NCBI GenBank assembly: GCA_964411665.1
Contig: CAYPMR010000006.1
Coordinates: 30,549 to 94,548 of the forward strand
Reading direction: 5' to 3'
DNA length: 64,000 nucleotides
DNA from: CALFCE01 sp964411665
Lineage (GTDB): Bacteria > Pseudomonadota > Gammaproteobacteria > Granulosicoccales > Granulosicoccaceae
Numbering within the stretch: the stretch's first letter is position 1; each line of letters begins with the position of its first letter. Below, in pieces: positions 1 through 7,922 of this stretch. A program made the translations under genes and the position numbers. Below the pieces are notes generated by a model. It was not told the DNA's origin and searched no databases. It saw only the letters and a program-made list of their open reading frames with translations.

Positions 1-983
1 GCGGTAACTCGTTCACTGCACTTAAACTGATATCTCTTATTGAAAAGAAATACGAGCATCGCTTGTCTGTATCCACCCTTTTGCGGAAACAAACAACCAG
101 ATTACTGGTAGATGCACTTGAAACAACATCTAAACCTCATTTAACAATACCCAGCCTGATTCACTTGAACAATCAAGAAGAACAACCCGGTCTGTTCTGT
201 TTGCACGCCGGAGGCGGCCACGCGCTTTTTTATCGAGATTTTGCGCACCGGCTAGGTAATGAACGACCAATCTACGCACTACAACCTAGAGGCATAGATG
301 GTTACGATCAGCCCCTGGAATCTATAGAGTCAATGGCAGAACTTTATGTTGACGAATTGTGCAAACAACAGCCAACTGGCCCGTATCACCTGCTCGGTTA
401 CTGCTTTGGCGCTGCATCACTTCTTCCTGAAATGTCAAAACTCCTACTTAAACGAAAAAAACAGATAGGACACCTTATAGTTGTTGATTCACCTTCACCA
501 ATACCCCGCTCTCACCCAATGTCATCATTTGGCCGAAAAGCTTACATACGCTATGAGCGCTTGGCCGAAAAAGGCCTGGCAAACAGAATAAGAGAAACCT
601 TTTCTCCTACATCCTGGAATAAATATTTAGATAAGGCCCATAAAAAATTCGATGATGGCTTTTTAAAGAGATACCAAAACGAGCCACTCAATAGCACTCC
701 CAGTCACTTGGGCATGGTTCAAAAAGCGTGCAAAAAAGCTGAAAAAAAATACCGTGCCGAACAAATGCCATTTAAAATCAGCTTGATCACCACAGTAGAT
801 TATGAATCCAGACGCGGATATAGCTTCCTGCAAGGAAACTGGCAAAAACTAACCACTGGAGTGGATAGTTACACCGTCAATGCAACACATGCTGATTTAT
901 TTCTCGAGCCTCATGTGCGTGAGATAAGCAACGTCGTAACTAACATACTCAAAACTGATTCAACCAACATCTCGGTCATTTAG
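1..983 (+). CDS. NRPS C-terminal fragment: carrier protein (PCP) end plus thioesterase (TE); 5' end outside window
   Basis: The open frame has no stop back to the first base, so the gene starts upstream; a TTG at 63 is not its start. The first full codons (from base 3) read GNSF, the 4'-phosphopantetheine site of a carrier protein, with the Ser at 9-11 followed by the usual last two helices. A linker leads to an alpha/beta-hydrolase TE: oxyanion strand FCLHAGGG, nucleophile elbow GYCFGA with Cys (402-404) where most NRPS TEs have Ser, then an Asp in VVDSP and a His in THADLF. A TE releases the finished peptide by hydrolysis, cyclisation or, in Cys-type enzymes such as the obafluorin TE, sometimes beta-lactone formation. 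It lies 4 bp ahead of the HupE-like gene and is probably the first visible gene of the operon. It may be the end of a larger synthetase or a free PCP-TE didomain; the window cannot decide. The PCP-TE assignment is secure. Confidence 0.9.
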   Translation, partial: GNSFTALKLISLIEKKYEHRLSVSTLLRKQTTRLLVDALETTSKPHLTIPSLIHLNNQEEQPGLFCLHAGGGHALFYRDFAHRLGNERPIYALQPRGIDGYDQPLESIESMAELYVDELCKQQPTGPYHLLGYCFGAASLLPEMSKLLLKRKKQIGHLIVVDSPSPIPRSHPMSSFGRKAYIRYERLAEKGLANRIRETFSPTSWNKYLDKAHKKFDDGFLKRYQNEPLNSTPSHLGMVQKACKKAEKKYRAEQMPFKISLITTVDYESRRGYSFLQGNWQKLTTGVDSYTVNATHADLFLEPHVREISNVVTNILKTDSTNISVI

Positions 984-987
984 CCTG

Positions 988-2166
988 ATGTCCCTAAAAA
1001 TCAAGCGCAGAAAATTGATAATTCAACCGCTTCTCAAGTTTGTTGTCTTCGTTATCCTGTTTGTGTTCACAAATGCGTCTCATGCACACGCCTTGGGTGA
1101 AAATTATCTCTGGATCAATATAGAAAACGACCAATTAGTTGGAAAATTTGAAATCAATAACAAGGACATAGCCAAATTTCTGGAAATTGAGATTGATCAA
1201 GATAAACCAATATCACAACAGAATAGCGTGGCGGTATTAAACTATCTAAAACAGAATTTCCAGCTCAGTGACTCGCTCGGATTACTTGAGATCTCATTTG
1301 GCTCTGCATCCCACTACGAGGAGGGAAGCTCATACGTTGTGTTCCCGTTTAATTCCCGTCACCCCGAGTCGGATCGGCTAAACATATCGAATACAGTTTT
1401 TTTAAAGCCTGGTGTCGACAATTTTGATCATTTACACAGAAGTCTTTTGGTATACGAATACAATCGCCCTGCTGCAGTCGAATTTGGTACAGAAAACGTA
1501 GCATTTGTTTTTAGTTTCAGGCAGACAGAACATGAACTGAACTTGAAAAATCCTTCTAAAATATTGAAGTGGCAGGATTCCTTGTGGCAAGGCGTATTAC
1601 ACATATGGTATGGCCTGGATCATATGATCTTTTTAATGTTATGCCTTGTAATAACTGTCATAAAACCGGTAGCCAATAGATGGGTCGCTGTAGAGAAACC
1701 ACTACAAATCATCTGGCGAACTTTTTTGATCATCACGGTTTTCACTGTAGCCCATTCAATCACTCTCACTCTGGGAACCTTGGGCATCGTTCAATTTAAT
1801 GCCTCTTTTGTTGAAATCATCATCGCATTCTCAATTTTGATCATTGCAATCAGTAATCTTGTACCTCGAATCAGCTCACACAGTCTTTTAATTATTTTCG
1901 CATTCGGATTATTTCACGGACTGGGATTTTCCTCTGTTTTAAGCGACCTGCAATTTCGAACCATTAAAATCGATCGTATTCTTCTCAATTTCAATTTAGG
2001 GGTCGAACTGGGACAATTAGCTGTGGTACTAGCAGTCGTGCCCATACTGTATTTTTTTCGACGCTCAAAATTCTACATTCCACTTTTTGTGTTACCTCTG
2101 TCAATAGTTTCGATCCTAATAGCCAGTTTTTGGCTCTATGAGCGCACACTCATACTTCTCTCATGA
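988..2166 (+). CDS. HupE/UreJ-family membrane protein
   Basis: A 392-residue protein with an N-terminal signal segment (about residues 15-33, ending in a SHAHA-like cleavage region), a soluble periplasmic-like domain of about 170 residues, and a C-terminal block of six or so membrane helices. The membrane part carries the His-rich signatures of the HupE/UreJ family: HIWYGLDHMIF, VAHSITLTL and GLFHGLGF. Family members are associated with nickel or cobalt handling or are uncharacterised; the conserved His/Asp residues are presumed metal ligands. It sits 4 bp after the TE gene and overlaps the next NRPS start by ATGA, so it is co-translated with the synthetases. Metal uptake for a pathway enzyme, or transport of a metal-binding product, are guesses only. 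The family call is firm; the role in this operon is unknown. Confidence 0.8.
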   Translation: MSLKIKRRKLIIQPLLKFVVFVILFVFTNASHAHALGENYLWINIENDQLVGKFEINNKDIAKFLEIEIDQDKPISQQNSVAVLNYLKQNFQLSDSLGLLEISFGSASHYEEGSSYVVFPFNSRHPESDRLNISNTVFLKPGVDNFDHLHRSLLVYEYNRPAAVEFGTENVAFVFSFRQTEHELNLKNPSKILKWQDSLWQGVLHIWYGLDHMIFLMLCLVITVIKPVANRWVAVEKPLQIIWRTFLIITVFTVAHSITLTLGTLGIVQFNASFVEIIIAFSILIIAISNLVPRISSHSLLIIFAFGLFHGLGFSSVLSDLQFRTIKIDRILLNFNLGVELGQLAVVLAVVPILYFFRRSKFYIPLFVLPLSIVSILIASFWLYERTLILLS

Positions 2167-5084
2167 TCGAAGAAGAAATAGAAGATGCTTATCCGCTCAG
2201 CCCTGCGCAATCGGGGATGCTCTATCATCTGCTGGAAAAGCCTGATTCCAATGTCTATGTCTCGTACATCACGATAGACATCCTCGGAGAATTAGATGAA
2301 GCTCGATTAAAAAAAGCCTGGCAGGATACCATTCAACGTCACTCCATACTGCGCGCTTCTTTCTACTGGGAAGGACTAGACGATCCAATTCAGGTGATTA
2401 ACAAAGGTTGCGATATAAGCTGGCGCTCCGTCAATTTTATCGATACTTCCGAAGTAGACCGACAGTCGAAAATCGCTAAAATTCTACAAGGCGAATCTCG
2501 TCAAGGATTCGATATTCAGCAGGCACCATTGATGCGATTTACACTAGTTCGTAGTGAAGCTGAAAAAGCCATACTGATTTGGTCGATCCATCATTTGTTA
2601 GCCGACGGTTGGTCAACACCACTCATATTGCAAGACGTCTACGACAACTACAGTCGTCAGTCTGGCAACGCTGAAGGTGATAGTGGCTGTGACAAGCAAG
2701 AGGTTTGTGTCACGGAATGGCCTTATCGACGATATATTCAATGGTTGCAATCAGCAGATCAATTAATGTTGCAGGATTACTGGAACCGTCGATTACATCA
2801 TATTCCATTAGGCAATACGCGATTGCGACGAGTCACCAATGCACAGGAGTTACCATCTGAAACCATAGTGCCTCAGGCCAGCATCACGTTAGGACGTTCT
2901 GAATCTACAGCAATCTCTTTATTTTGTCGCTCACACGGCATCACTCTCGGCAGTTTGATTCATGGTGCCTGGTCACTGGTACTTCGCGACTATTCAGCAC
3001 AGAACTCAGTGTTGTTCGGTACAACTGTGAGCGGTCGGCCTGCAGATTTACCACAGGTCGATAATGCAATCGGATTATTTCTGACCACACTGCCTTTAGC
3101 TGTTGATATTGAAACCGACACGACAGTTATTGACTGGATACGTCAATTACAACTGATCATGCAACAGAATGCCGAACATAGTGCAGTGTCCCTGGTTAAT
3201 TTGCAAAAAACGCTATTTAGCGAAGAAATATCAAAAGAAAATCGAACAATTGAATCGATTGTAGTTGTAGAGAGCCATGCCGGCGACATGTTGATTGGGG
3301 ATGCAGATGGAAAAGGCATTGCCTTCAATAATGTACAGTATCAAACGCACAGTCACTATCCCCTTGCCTTGCTAGCAATACCCGGAGAATCTATCGAGTT
3401 TAGACTTGTCTTCGATGAAAATCGTTACTATCAGAACGACGTGGAGGCGATGCTTGCATACTTTACCGCAACTTTGAATCTACTGGCACATAACAGCCAC
3501 GAATCACTTAAACAAATCCATCCTGGCAACCCCGTTCATTTTCTCTCTATAGATCAATTTCGTGGTAAAGCCCCGATACCAGTTAGCGATCACACTGTGA
3601 TCAGCTTATTTGAAGATACAGTGCAACGTCACCCCGATGAAATTGCAGTCATTTGCTCGCAGAAGCAACTACTTCGTCGTGAGCTTGAGTTTCAATCAAC
3701 TCAGTTAGCTTGTTTTCTACACGACAAGCAAGTAACTAGCGGTGGGTATATCGGCATCATGATGGATGCAGGCTGTGAACAGGTCATTGCTCTACTGGGT
3801 ATTCTTAAATCAGGAAATGGTTACATACCACTCGATGTATCCAGTACAGGCGACCAATTAGCTCATATTCAGCAAGAAACTGGTTTAAGTATAATTCTGC
3901 ACGATCAGGTCGATCGACATGATTCATTCGAGCACGGCATACAGTGGATCAATATACAAAATATTTCTGAAGATACAAGCAATACAGGAATAACTGCGGA
4001 TATGAAAAACCTTCCGGCAGTTCAATCCACAAATGCAGCCTACTTAATCTACACATCAGGCTCCACTGGCAAACCAAAAGGTGTCATGGTAAATCACAGC
4101 AATGTGGTGTATTCGACACTGGCTCGACGGGATTTTTATACAGAGATTAAGCCACGATTTTTATTACTATCACCTTTTACATTCGACAGTTCAGTGGCTG
4201 GTATGTATTGGGTACTCTGTATCGGTGGCACATTGATTATTCCGGAAACCCAGGCAGTAAAAGATCCGGATCATGTTATAGATATTATCAAACGTCATCA
4301 TGTTACTCATACCTTATGCTTGCCGTCTTTGTATCAGTTATTGCTACAGTTCGGAAATCAAGATCATTTCAAAAGTCTGAAATGTGTCATTGTCGCTGGA
4401 GAATCCTGCCAACCGAGCGTAGTAGAGGACCATTATCTATTGCTGCCAAAGGTAGAACTTGTCAACGAATACGGGCCCACCGAAGCAACTGTATGGAGTA
4501 CTGCAAAACGTTTGAGCCCTACCACAGATTCAATCCTACCTATTGGCAAACCAATTGGTGACACTTTGTTACTTGTACTCGATGCAGAGGGAAAACCTGT
4601 TCCTGAGGGAGTTGAAGGTGAAATCTATATCGGTGGAAAAGGAGTGGCCTCTGGTTATATAAACAATCCGAAGAAAACCGATACAGCATTTATAAAAACA
4701 CTGTTTTCTGGAAATTGCTCGCAAGGATCATATTCTGAGAATCTCTATCGCTCAGGAGATCTTGGATACTATTTAAACAATGGCGATATTGTGTTCACCG
4801 GCAGGGCTGACCGACAACTTAAAATACGAGGTTTTCGCGTCGAACCAGGACAGATTGAATCTGCATTGTCTACGCATCCACACGTACGCGAAATTGTCGT
4901 GGTAGGTCAAATGCCAAGTACTGACATTGACGATGAAGCTGTAAATACCAAATCTACACAAAGCGTCTTGGAAGAAATAGAGAAGCAACTTGCATCCATG
5001 CCATACCAGGATGTCATCCAAATATTCAATGAACTTGGAATAACAAACGAGAATCTTGATTTGGATACTCAGGAATCCACATGA
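2163..5084 (+). CDS. NRPS: condensation domain plus N-terminal part of a split adenylation domain
   Basis: 973 residues. The C domain (about 5-440) has LSPAQSGMLYH at its start and active site HHLLADG (H143-G149). The A domain (about 470-905) has A3 YTSGSTGKPKG (Y630), A5 NEYGPTE (N768), A7 YRSGDLG, and A8 through RGFRVEPGQIESAL. It then stops being an A domain: there is no A9 or A10. The chain ends with about 50 residues rich in Leu/Ile/Glu that could be a docking helix. The missing A9-A10 piece begins two genes downstream (5869), with a methyltransferase gene between. Hand alignment to PheA gives specificity residues D-S-A-L-I-A-E-V-W, for which I cannot name a substrate. The start overlaps the upstream stop by ATGA, and the stop overlaps the methyltransferase start the same way. 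Adenylation must need the downstream partner, because the A10 Lys is not on this chain. Confidence 0.93.
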   Translation: MIEEEIEDAYPLSPAQSGMLYHLLEKPDSNVYVSYITIDILGELDEARLKKAWQDTIQRHSILRASFYWEGLDDPIQVINKGCDISWRSVNFIDTSEVDRQSKIAKILQGESRQGFDIQQAPLMRFTLVRSEAEKAILIWSIHHLLADGWSTPLILQDVYDNYSRQSGNAEGDSGCDKQEVCVTEWPYRRYIQWLQSADQLMLQDYWNRRLHHIPLGNTRLRRVTNAQELPSETIVPQASITLGRSESTAISLFCRSHGITLGSLIHGAWSLVLRDYSAQNSVLFGTTVSGRPADLPQVDNAIGLFLTTLPLAVDIETDTTVIDWIRQLQLIMQQNAEHSAVSLVNLQKTLFSEEISKENRTIESIVVVESHAGDMLIGDADGKGIAFNNVQYQTHSHYPLALLAIPGESIEFRLVFDENRYYQNDVEAMLAYFTATLNLLAHNSHESLKQIHPGNPVHFLSIDQFRGKAPIPVSDHTVISLFEDTVQRHPDEIAVICSQKQLLRRELEFQSTQLACFLHDKQVTSGGYIGIMMDAGCEQVIALLGILKSGNGYIPLDVSSTGDQLAHIQQETGLSIILHDQVDRHDSFEHGIQWINIQNISEDTSNTGITADMKNLPAVQSTNAAYLIYTSGSTGKPKGVMVNHSNVVYSTLARRDFYTEIKPRFLLLSPFTFDSSVAGMYWVLCIGGTLIIPETQAVKDPDHVIDIIKRHHVTHTLCLPSLYQLLLQFGNQDHFKSLKCVIVAGESCQPSVVEDHYLLLPKVELVNEYGPTEATVWSTAKRLSPTTDSILPIGKPIGDTLLLVLDAEGKPVPEGVEGEIYIGGKGVASGYINNPKKTDTAFIKTLFSGNCSQGSYSENLYRSGDLGYYLNNGDIVFTGRADRQLKIRGFRVEPGQIESALSTHPHVREIVVVGQMPSTDIDDEAVNTKSTQSVLEEIEKQLASMPYQDVIQIFNELGITNENLDLDTQEST

Positions 5085-5872
5085 CACGGCGCATCAAGCG
5101 AAACGCACATTACGAAATAACGTTGGAAATCACTGATCCTGAATTTTTGCCAACACCGCGCGAATCACAGAAAAATTGGATCATGAACCGGTTGTTAAAA
5201 GAGACAGATGATGAATTACAATTTCTCGATTCTATTTCAGAAAATTTGATATCAGGTAATGACGAAACGATAAATTTCGATCGCGAACAAGCCAATCTTC
5301 CTGAACAGGACATCATGGAAGATTGGCAGATACCTGTTATGGAAAGAATGGCCGATATTGCTGCAAAATCAGGTGGAGATATACTGGAAATCGGCATGGG
5401 GCGTGGAATAGCATCTGACTATATACAACAACACAAGCCACATTCGCACACTATTATAGAGTGCAATGATTCTATCGCCGCCAGCTTTTCAAATTGGTCT
5501 TCGAAATATCCAGCAAGGAAAACTCGTCTGCTGCATGGTAAATGGCAGGATAAAATCAACCAACTCGACCAGTACGATGGGATCCTATTTCATACGTATC
5601 CATTAAATGAAAATGAATTTGTTGAAAATGTTGTTCATGCGTCAACTTTTTCAGAACATTTTTTTGACACAGCCTCAAGAATATTAAGGCCCGGTGGTAG
5701 CTTCACTTATCTGACCAATGAAATCGACTCATTAAGTCGGATGCATCAGCGTAAATTACTGTCCATTTTTAGTGAAATTCGACTATCTCAAATTCAAGAT
5801 CTTGATATACCTGATGACACAAGAGATTCGCTTTGGTTAAATAAATTATTGCTGGTAGAGATTATAAAATGA
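5081..5872 (+). CDS. Stand-alone SAM methyltransferase, guanidinoacetate-methyltransferase-like, at the NRPS A8/A9 insertion point
   Basis: 263 residues with a class I SAM fold: motif I LEIGMGRGIAS (about residues 105-115), then HTIIECND, YDGILFHTYPL and LRPGGSFTYL. The IECND plus YDGIL-TYPL combination is the signature of guanidinoacetate N-methyltransferase and the related RMT2 arginine methyltransferases, rather than of common NRPS N-methyltransferase inserts. The first 75 residues are charged and not recognisable. The gene is locked between the two halves of one adenylation domain by ATGA overlaps on both sides, exactly where methyltransferases are inserted in fused A-MT-A domains such as those of cyclosporin synthetase. 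By analogy it should methylate the carrier-bound amino acid, most simply its nitrogen; a guanidine side chain is a second possibility suggested by the family. The methyltransferase call is firm; the substrate is inferred. Confidence 0.85.
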   Translation: MTRRIKRNAHYEITLEITDPEFLPTPRESQKNWIMNRLLKETDDELQFLDSISENLISGNDETINFDREQANLPEQDIMEDWQIPVMERMADIAAKSGGDILEIGMGRGIASDYIQQHKPHSHTIIECNDSIAASFSNWSSKYPARKTRLLHGKWQDKINQLDQYDGILFHTYPLNENEFVENVVHASTFSEHFFDTASRILRPGGSFTYLTNEIDSLSRMHQRKLLSIFSEIRLSQIQDLDIPDDTRDSLWLNKLLLVEIIK

Positions 5873-7911
5873 ACACTCTCCACCAACTCCTATCCAGATT
5901 ATCATCGGATCAAGTCAATTTACTAGCCACCAAACTTCAAATAACGTCTGCACCCAAATGTGCACAAAATAAAGCGAGCACACATACAGGACAAGCCAGA
6001 CTAGCCGCTTATGTTCGACTTGATTCTGGTACCAGCATTGAATCACTTAAAAATTATGCGACAAGCAATTTACCCTCTTATATGCAACCATCGTTGTATA
6101 TTCCCCTTACCGAAATACCTAAATTACCTAACGGCAAATACGACGTTGCCTCATTTCCAACAAATATACCTAACACAGAATCAACGAAAAACACTTCGAT
6201 AACAGGCGTTCAAAATGATCGAACAATTAATTCATCAGTAACAGATCACTTAATCAGAATACTTTCAGATTTAATGAGAATCGATGATATAAGAGCTACT
6301 GACAATTTTTTCGAAATCGGTGGAGACTCAATAACAGCTATTCGCTTTGTATCACGAGCACGAGATGAAGGATTAAAAATAGACATACCGGCAGTAACGA
6401 ACTCGCAAACAATTGCAGATATTCCATCTCAAAGCCAACATTTAAAAGAACAAAACGGTCGCATCGTTGCAACAGGTGAAACACCTCTGACTCCGATACA
6501 ACAATGGTTTTTCGACCAATCATTCGTTGCTAATAATCACTGGAATCGAGGTGGAGCGTTTGAATTACAATCACATGTTGATCCTCACCGATTAAAATTA
6601 GTGATTGAAAACGTGGTTGCAGAGTATCCGGCACTAGGCAGCACCTTTCATAAAAAAAACAGTTCCATTAAAAACAATGATAATGAATGGTCCGCAACCA
6701 TTCCAGACACACCACCACCTAGAGACACTGTATCAATAGTTACAATAGAAACATACAACATAGACAATCACGACAAGACTGTTTTTCAAGAATTACTTCA
6801 CTCTATTCAACAATCCTTTGCACTGGAAAATGGCTGGATGTTTAAAATTTTAATCGCTGTTGATCAACGATTAAAACGTCAGACACTACTATGGGTTGCT
6901 CACCATTTGGTGATAGATACACTATCTGAATCGGTTCTATTTGAAAAAATAGCTGGAAGATACGTCCGTCGGAATAATGAAATTACAAACCAAACTGCAG
7001 AATCAGCAAGTCTCAGGGAATGGTCAATCGCAGCAGCCAAGTCACCACGTAAACTGGGAAGGAAACTACCAAAAACAAGCGCACACGGGCACACACTGAC
7101 CGAAGCAGACTGCATAACATTAACTCAGAATTTCGAAACAAATATTACTGAAAATATTCAACTTGCAAACAGAATTTTCAACACCGGCACTCACGAGCTA
7201 TTGCTATCAGTGTTGGCTACAGCATGGTTTAAAACCTGCGGCACTGATCAGATGGATATCGATTTTGAAATACATGGTAGAGACCTGCTTGACACTGCAG
7301 TAGATGCCACTACCAGTGTCGGTTGGTTCACCTCATTTTTTCCTCTGAACATTAAAAACTATAACAATACAGAATCTGAACAAAAATATTCGATCACTCT
7401 GATCAATCGAATAAAGCAAAATATCAGAGCAGCAAGTGAACATCATAAGCAATCCTCCGGGCACTCGATTAAACCGCCACAGAGTTCTAATGCACCTGAC
7501 CTACATTCCTTAACACCAATACTATTCAATTTCTCAGGCGTCAGTGAAAATTCATCAAAAAATATAGCGGACGATGTTTGGACACCTTTGGAACTGGAAG
7601 AATCAGTTTTTCGCAATCCAGCAAACAATCGGTCTCATTGGCTAGAAATCAATGCGGGCATCAATCAAAACAAACTGATTGTTCGCTGGCGCTATCCTGA
7701 AAGCTGGGTGGATTATCCGTACATCAAACAAACAGATATGCAAAAGATAACTGAGGCATTCGCTGGATCTCTTGAGTGTCTGGTTGAATTTTCTAAATCG
7801 CAGAATGACATCCAATACACACCCAGTGATTTTCCGGAGCTTGAATTTTCACAAAACGAATTGGATGACTTGATAGCTGACATTGCTTTCACTAAAAATT
7901 CAGATCAATAA
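5869..7911 (+). CDS. NRPS: C-terminal A subdomain, PCP and epimerization domain
   Basis: 680 residues. Residues 1-30 are a Leu-rich helix (LHQLLSRLSS...), a candidate docking element. Residues 40-105 are the small C-terminal lobe of an A domain, with A9 LPSYMQPS and A10 LPNGKYD, whose Lys90 is the expected catalytic A10 lysine. The PCP follows (about 120-190), with GGDSITA and attachment Ser154. Residues 200-670 are an epimerization domain: PLTPIQQWFF at the start, HHLVIDT (H345, H346, D350), EIHGRD with the catalytic-type Glu kept, and VGWFTS. The normal Trp after the HH motif is Glu here (DTLSE). The chain completes the A domain begun at 2163 and should convert its residue to the D form. 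Codons are visibly AT-rich (sampled lines about 35-42 percent GC). The next NRPS gene follows after 11 bp. Confidence 0.92.
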   Translation: MNTLHQLLSRLSSDQVNLLATKLQITSAPKCAQNKASTHTGQARLAAYVRLDSGTSIESLKNYATSNLPSYMQPSLYIPLTEIPKLPNGKYDVASFPTNIPNTESTKNTSITGVQNDRTINSSVTDHLIRILSDLMRIDDIRATDNFFEIGGDSITAIRFVSRARDEGLKIDIPAVTNSQTIADIPSQSQHLKEQNGRIVATGETPLTPIQQWFFDQSFVANNHWNRGGAFELQSHVDPHRLKLVIENVVAEYPALGSTFHKKNSSIKNNDNEWSATIPDTPPPRDTVSIVTIETYNIDNHDKTVFQELLHSIQQSFALENGWMFKILIAVDQRLKRQTLLWVAHHLVIDTLSESVLFEKIAGRYVRRNNEITNQTAESASLREWSIAAAKSPRKLGRKLPKTSAHGHTLTEADCITLTQNFETNITENIQLANRIFNTGTHELLLSVLATAWFKTCGTDQMDIDFEIHGRDLLDTAVDATTSVGWFTSFFPLNIKNYNNTESEQKYSITLINRIKQNIRAASEHHKQSSGHSIKPPQSSNAPDLHSLTPILFNFSGVSENSSKNIADDVWTPLELEESVFRNPANNRSHWLEINAGINQNKLIVRWRYPESWVDYPYIKQTDMQKITEAFAGSLECLVEFSKSQNDIQYTPSDFPELEFSQNELDDLIADIAFTKNSDQ

Positions 7912-7922
7912 CCGCTAATACC

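Noticed and set aside
63..983. A complete thioesterase gene starting at TTG 63
   Set aside because: The frame is open to base 1 and encodes the carrier-protein active site (GNSF) before the TTG, so the gene is a truncated PCP-TE.
2163..7911. One NRPS gene broken by frameshifts into three
   Set aside because: Each junction is a precise ATGA start/stop overlap, and the middle protein is a complete methyltransferase with its own start, so genuine separate genes are more likely.
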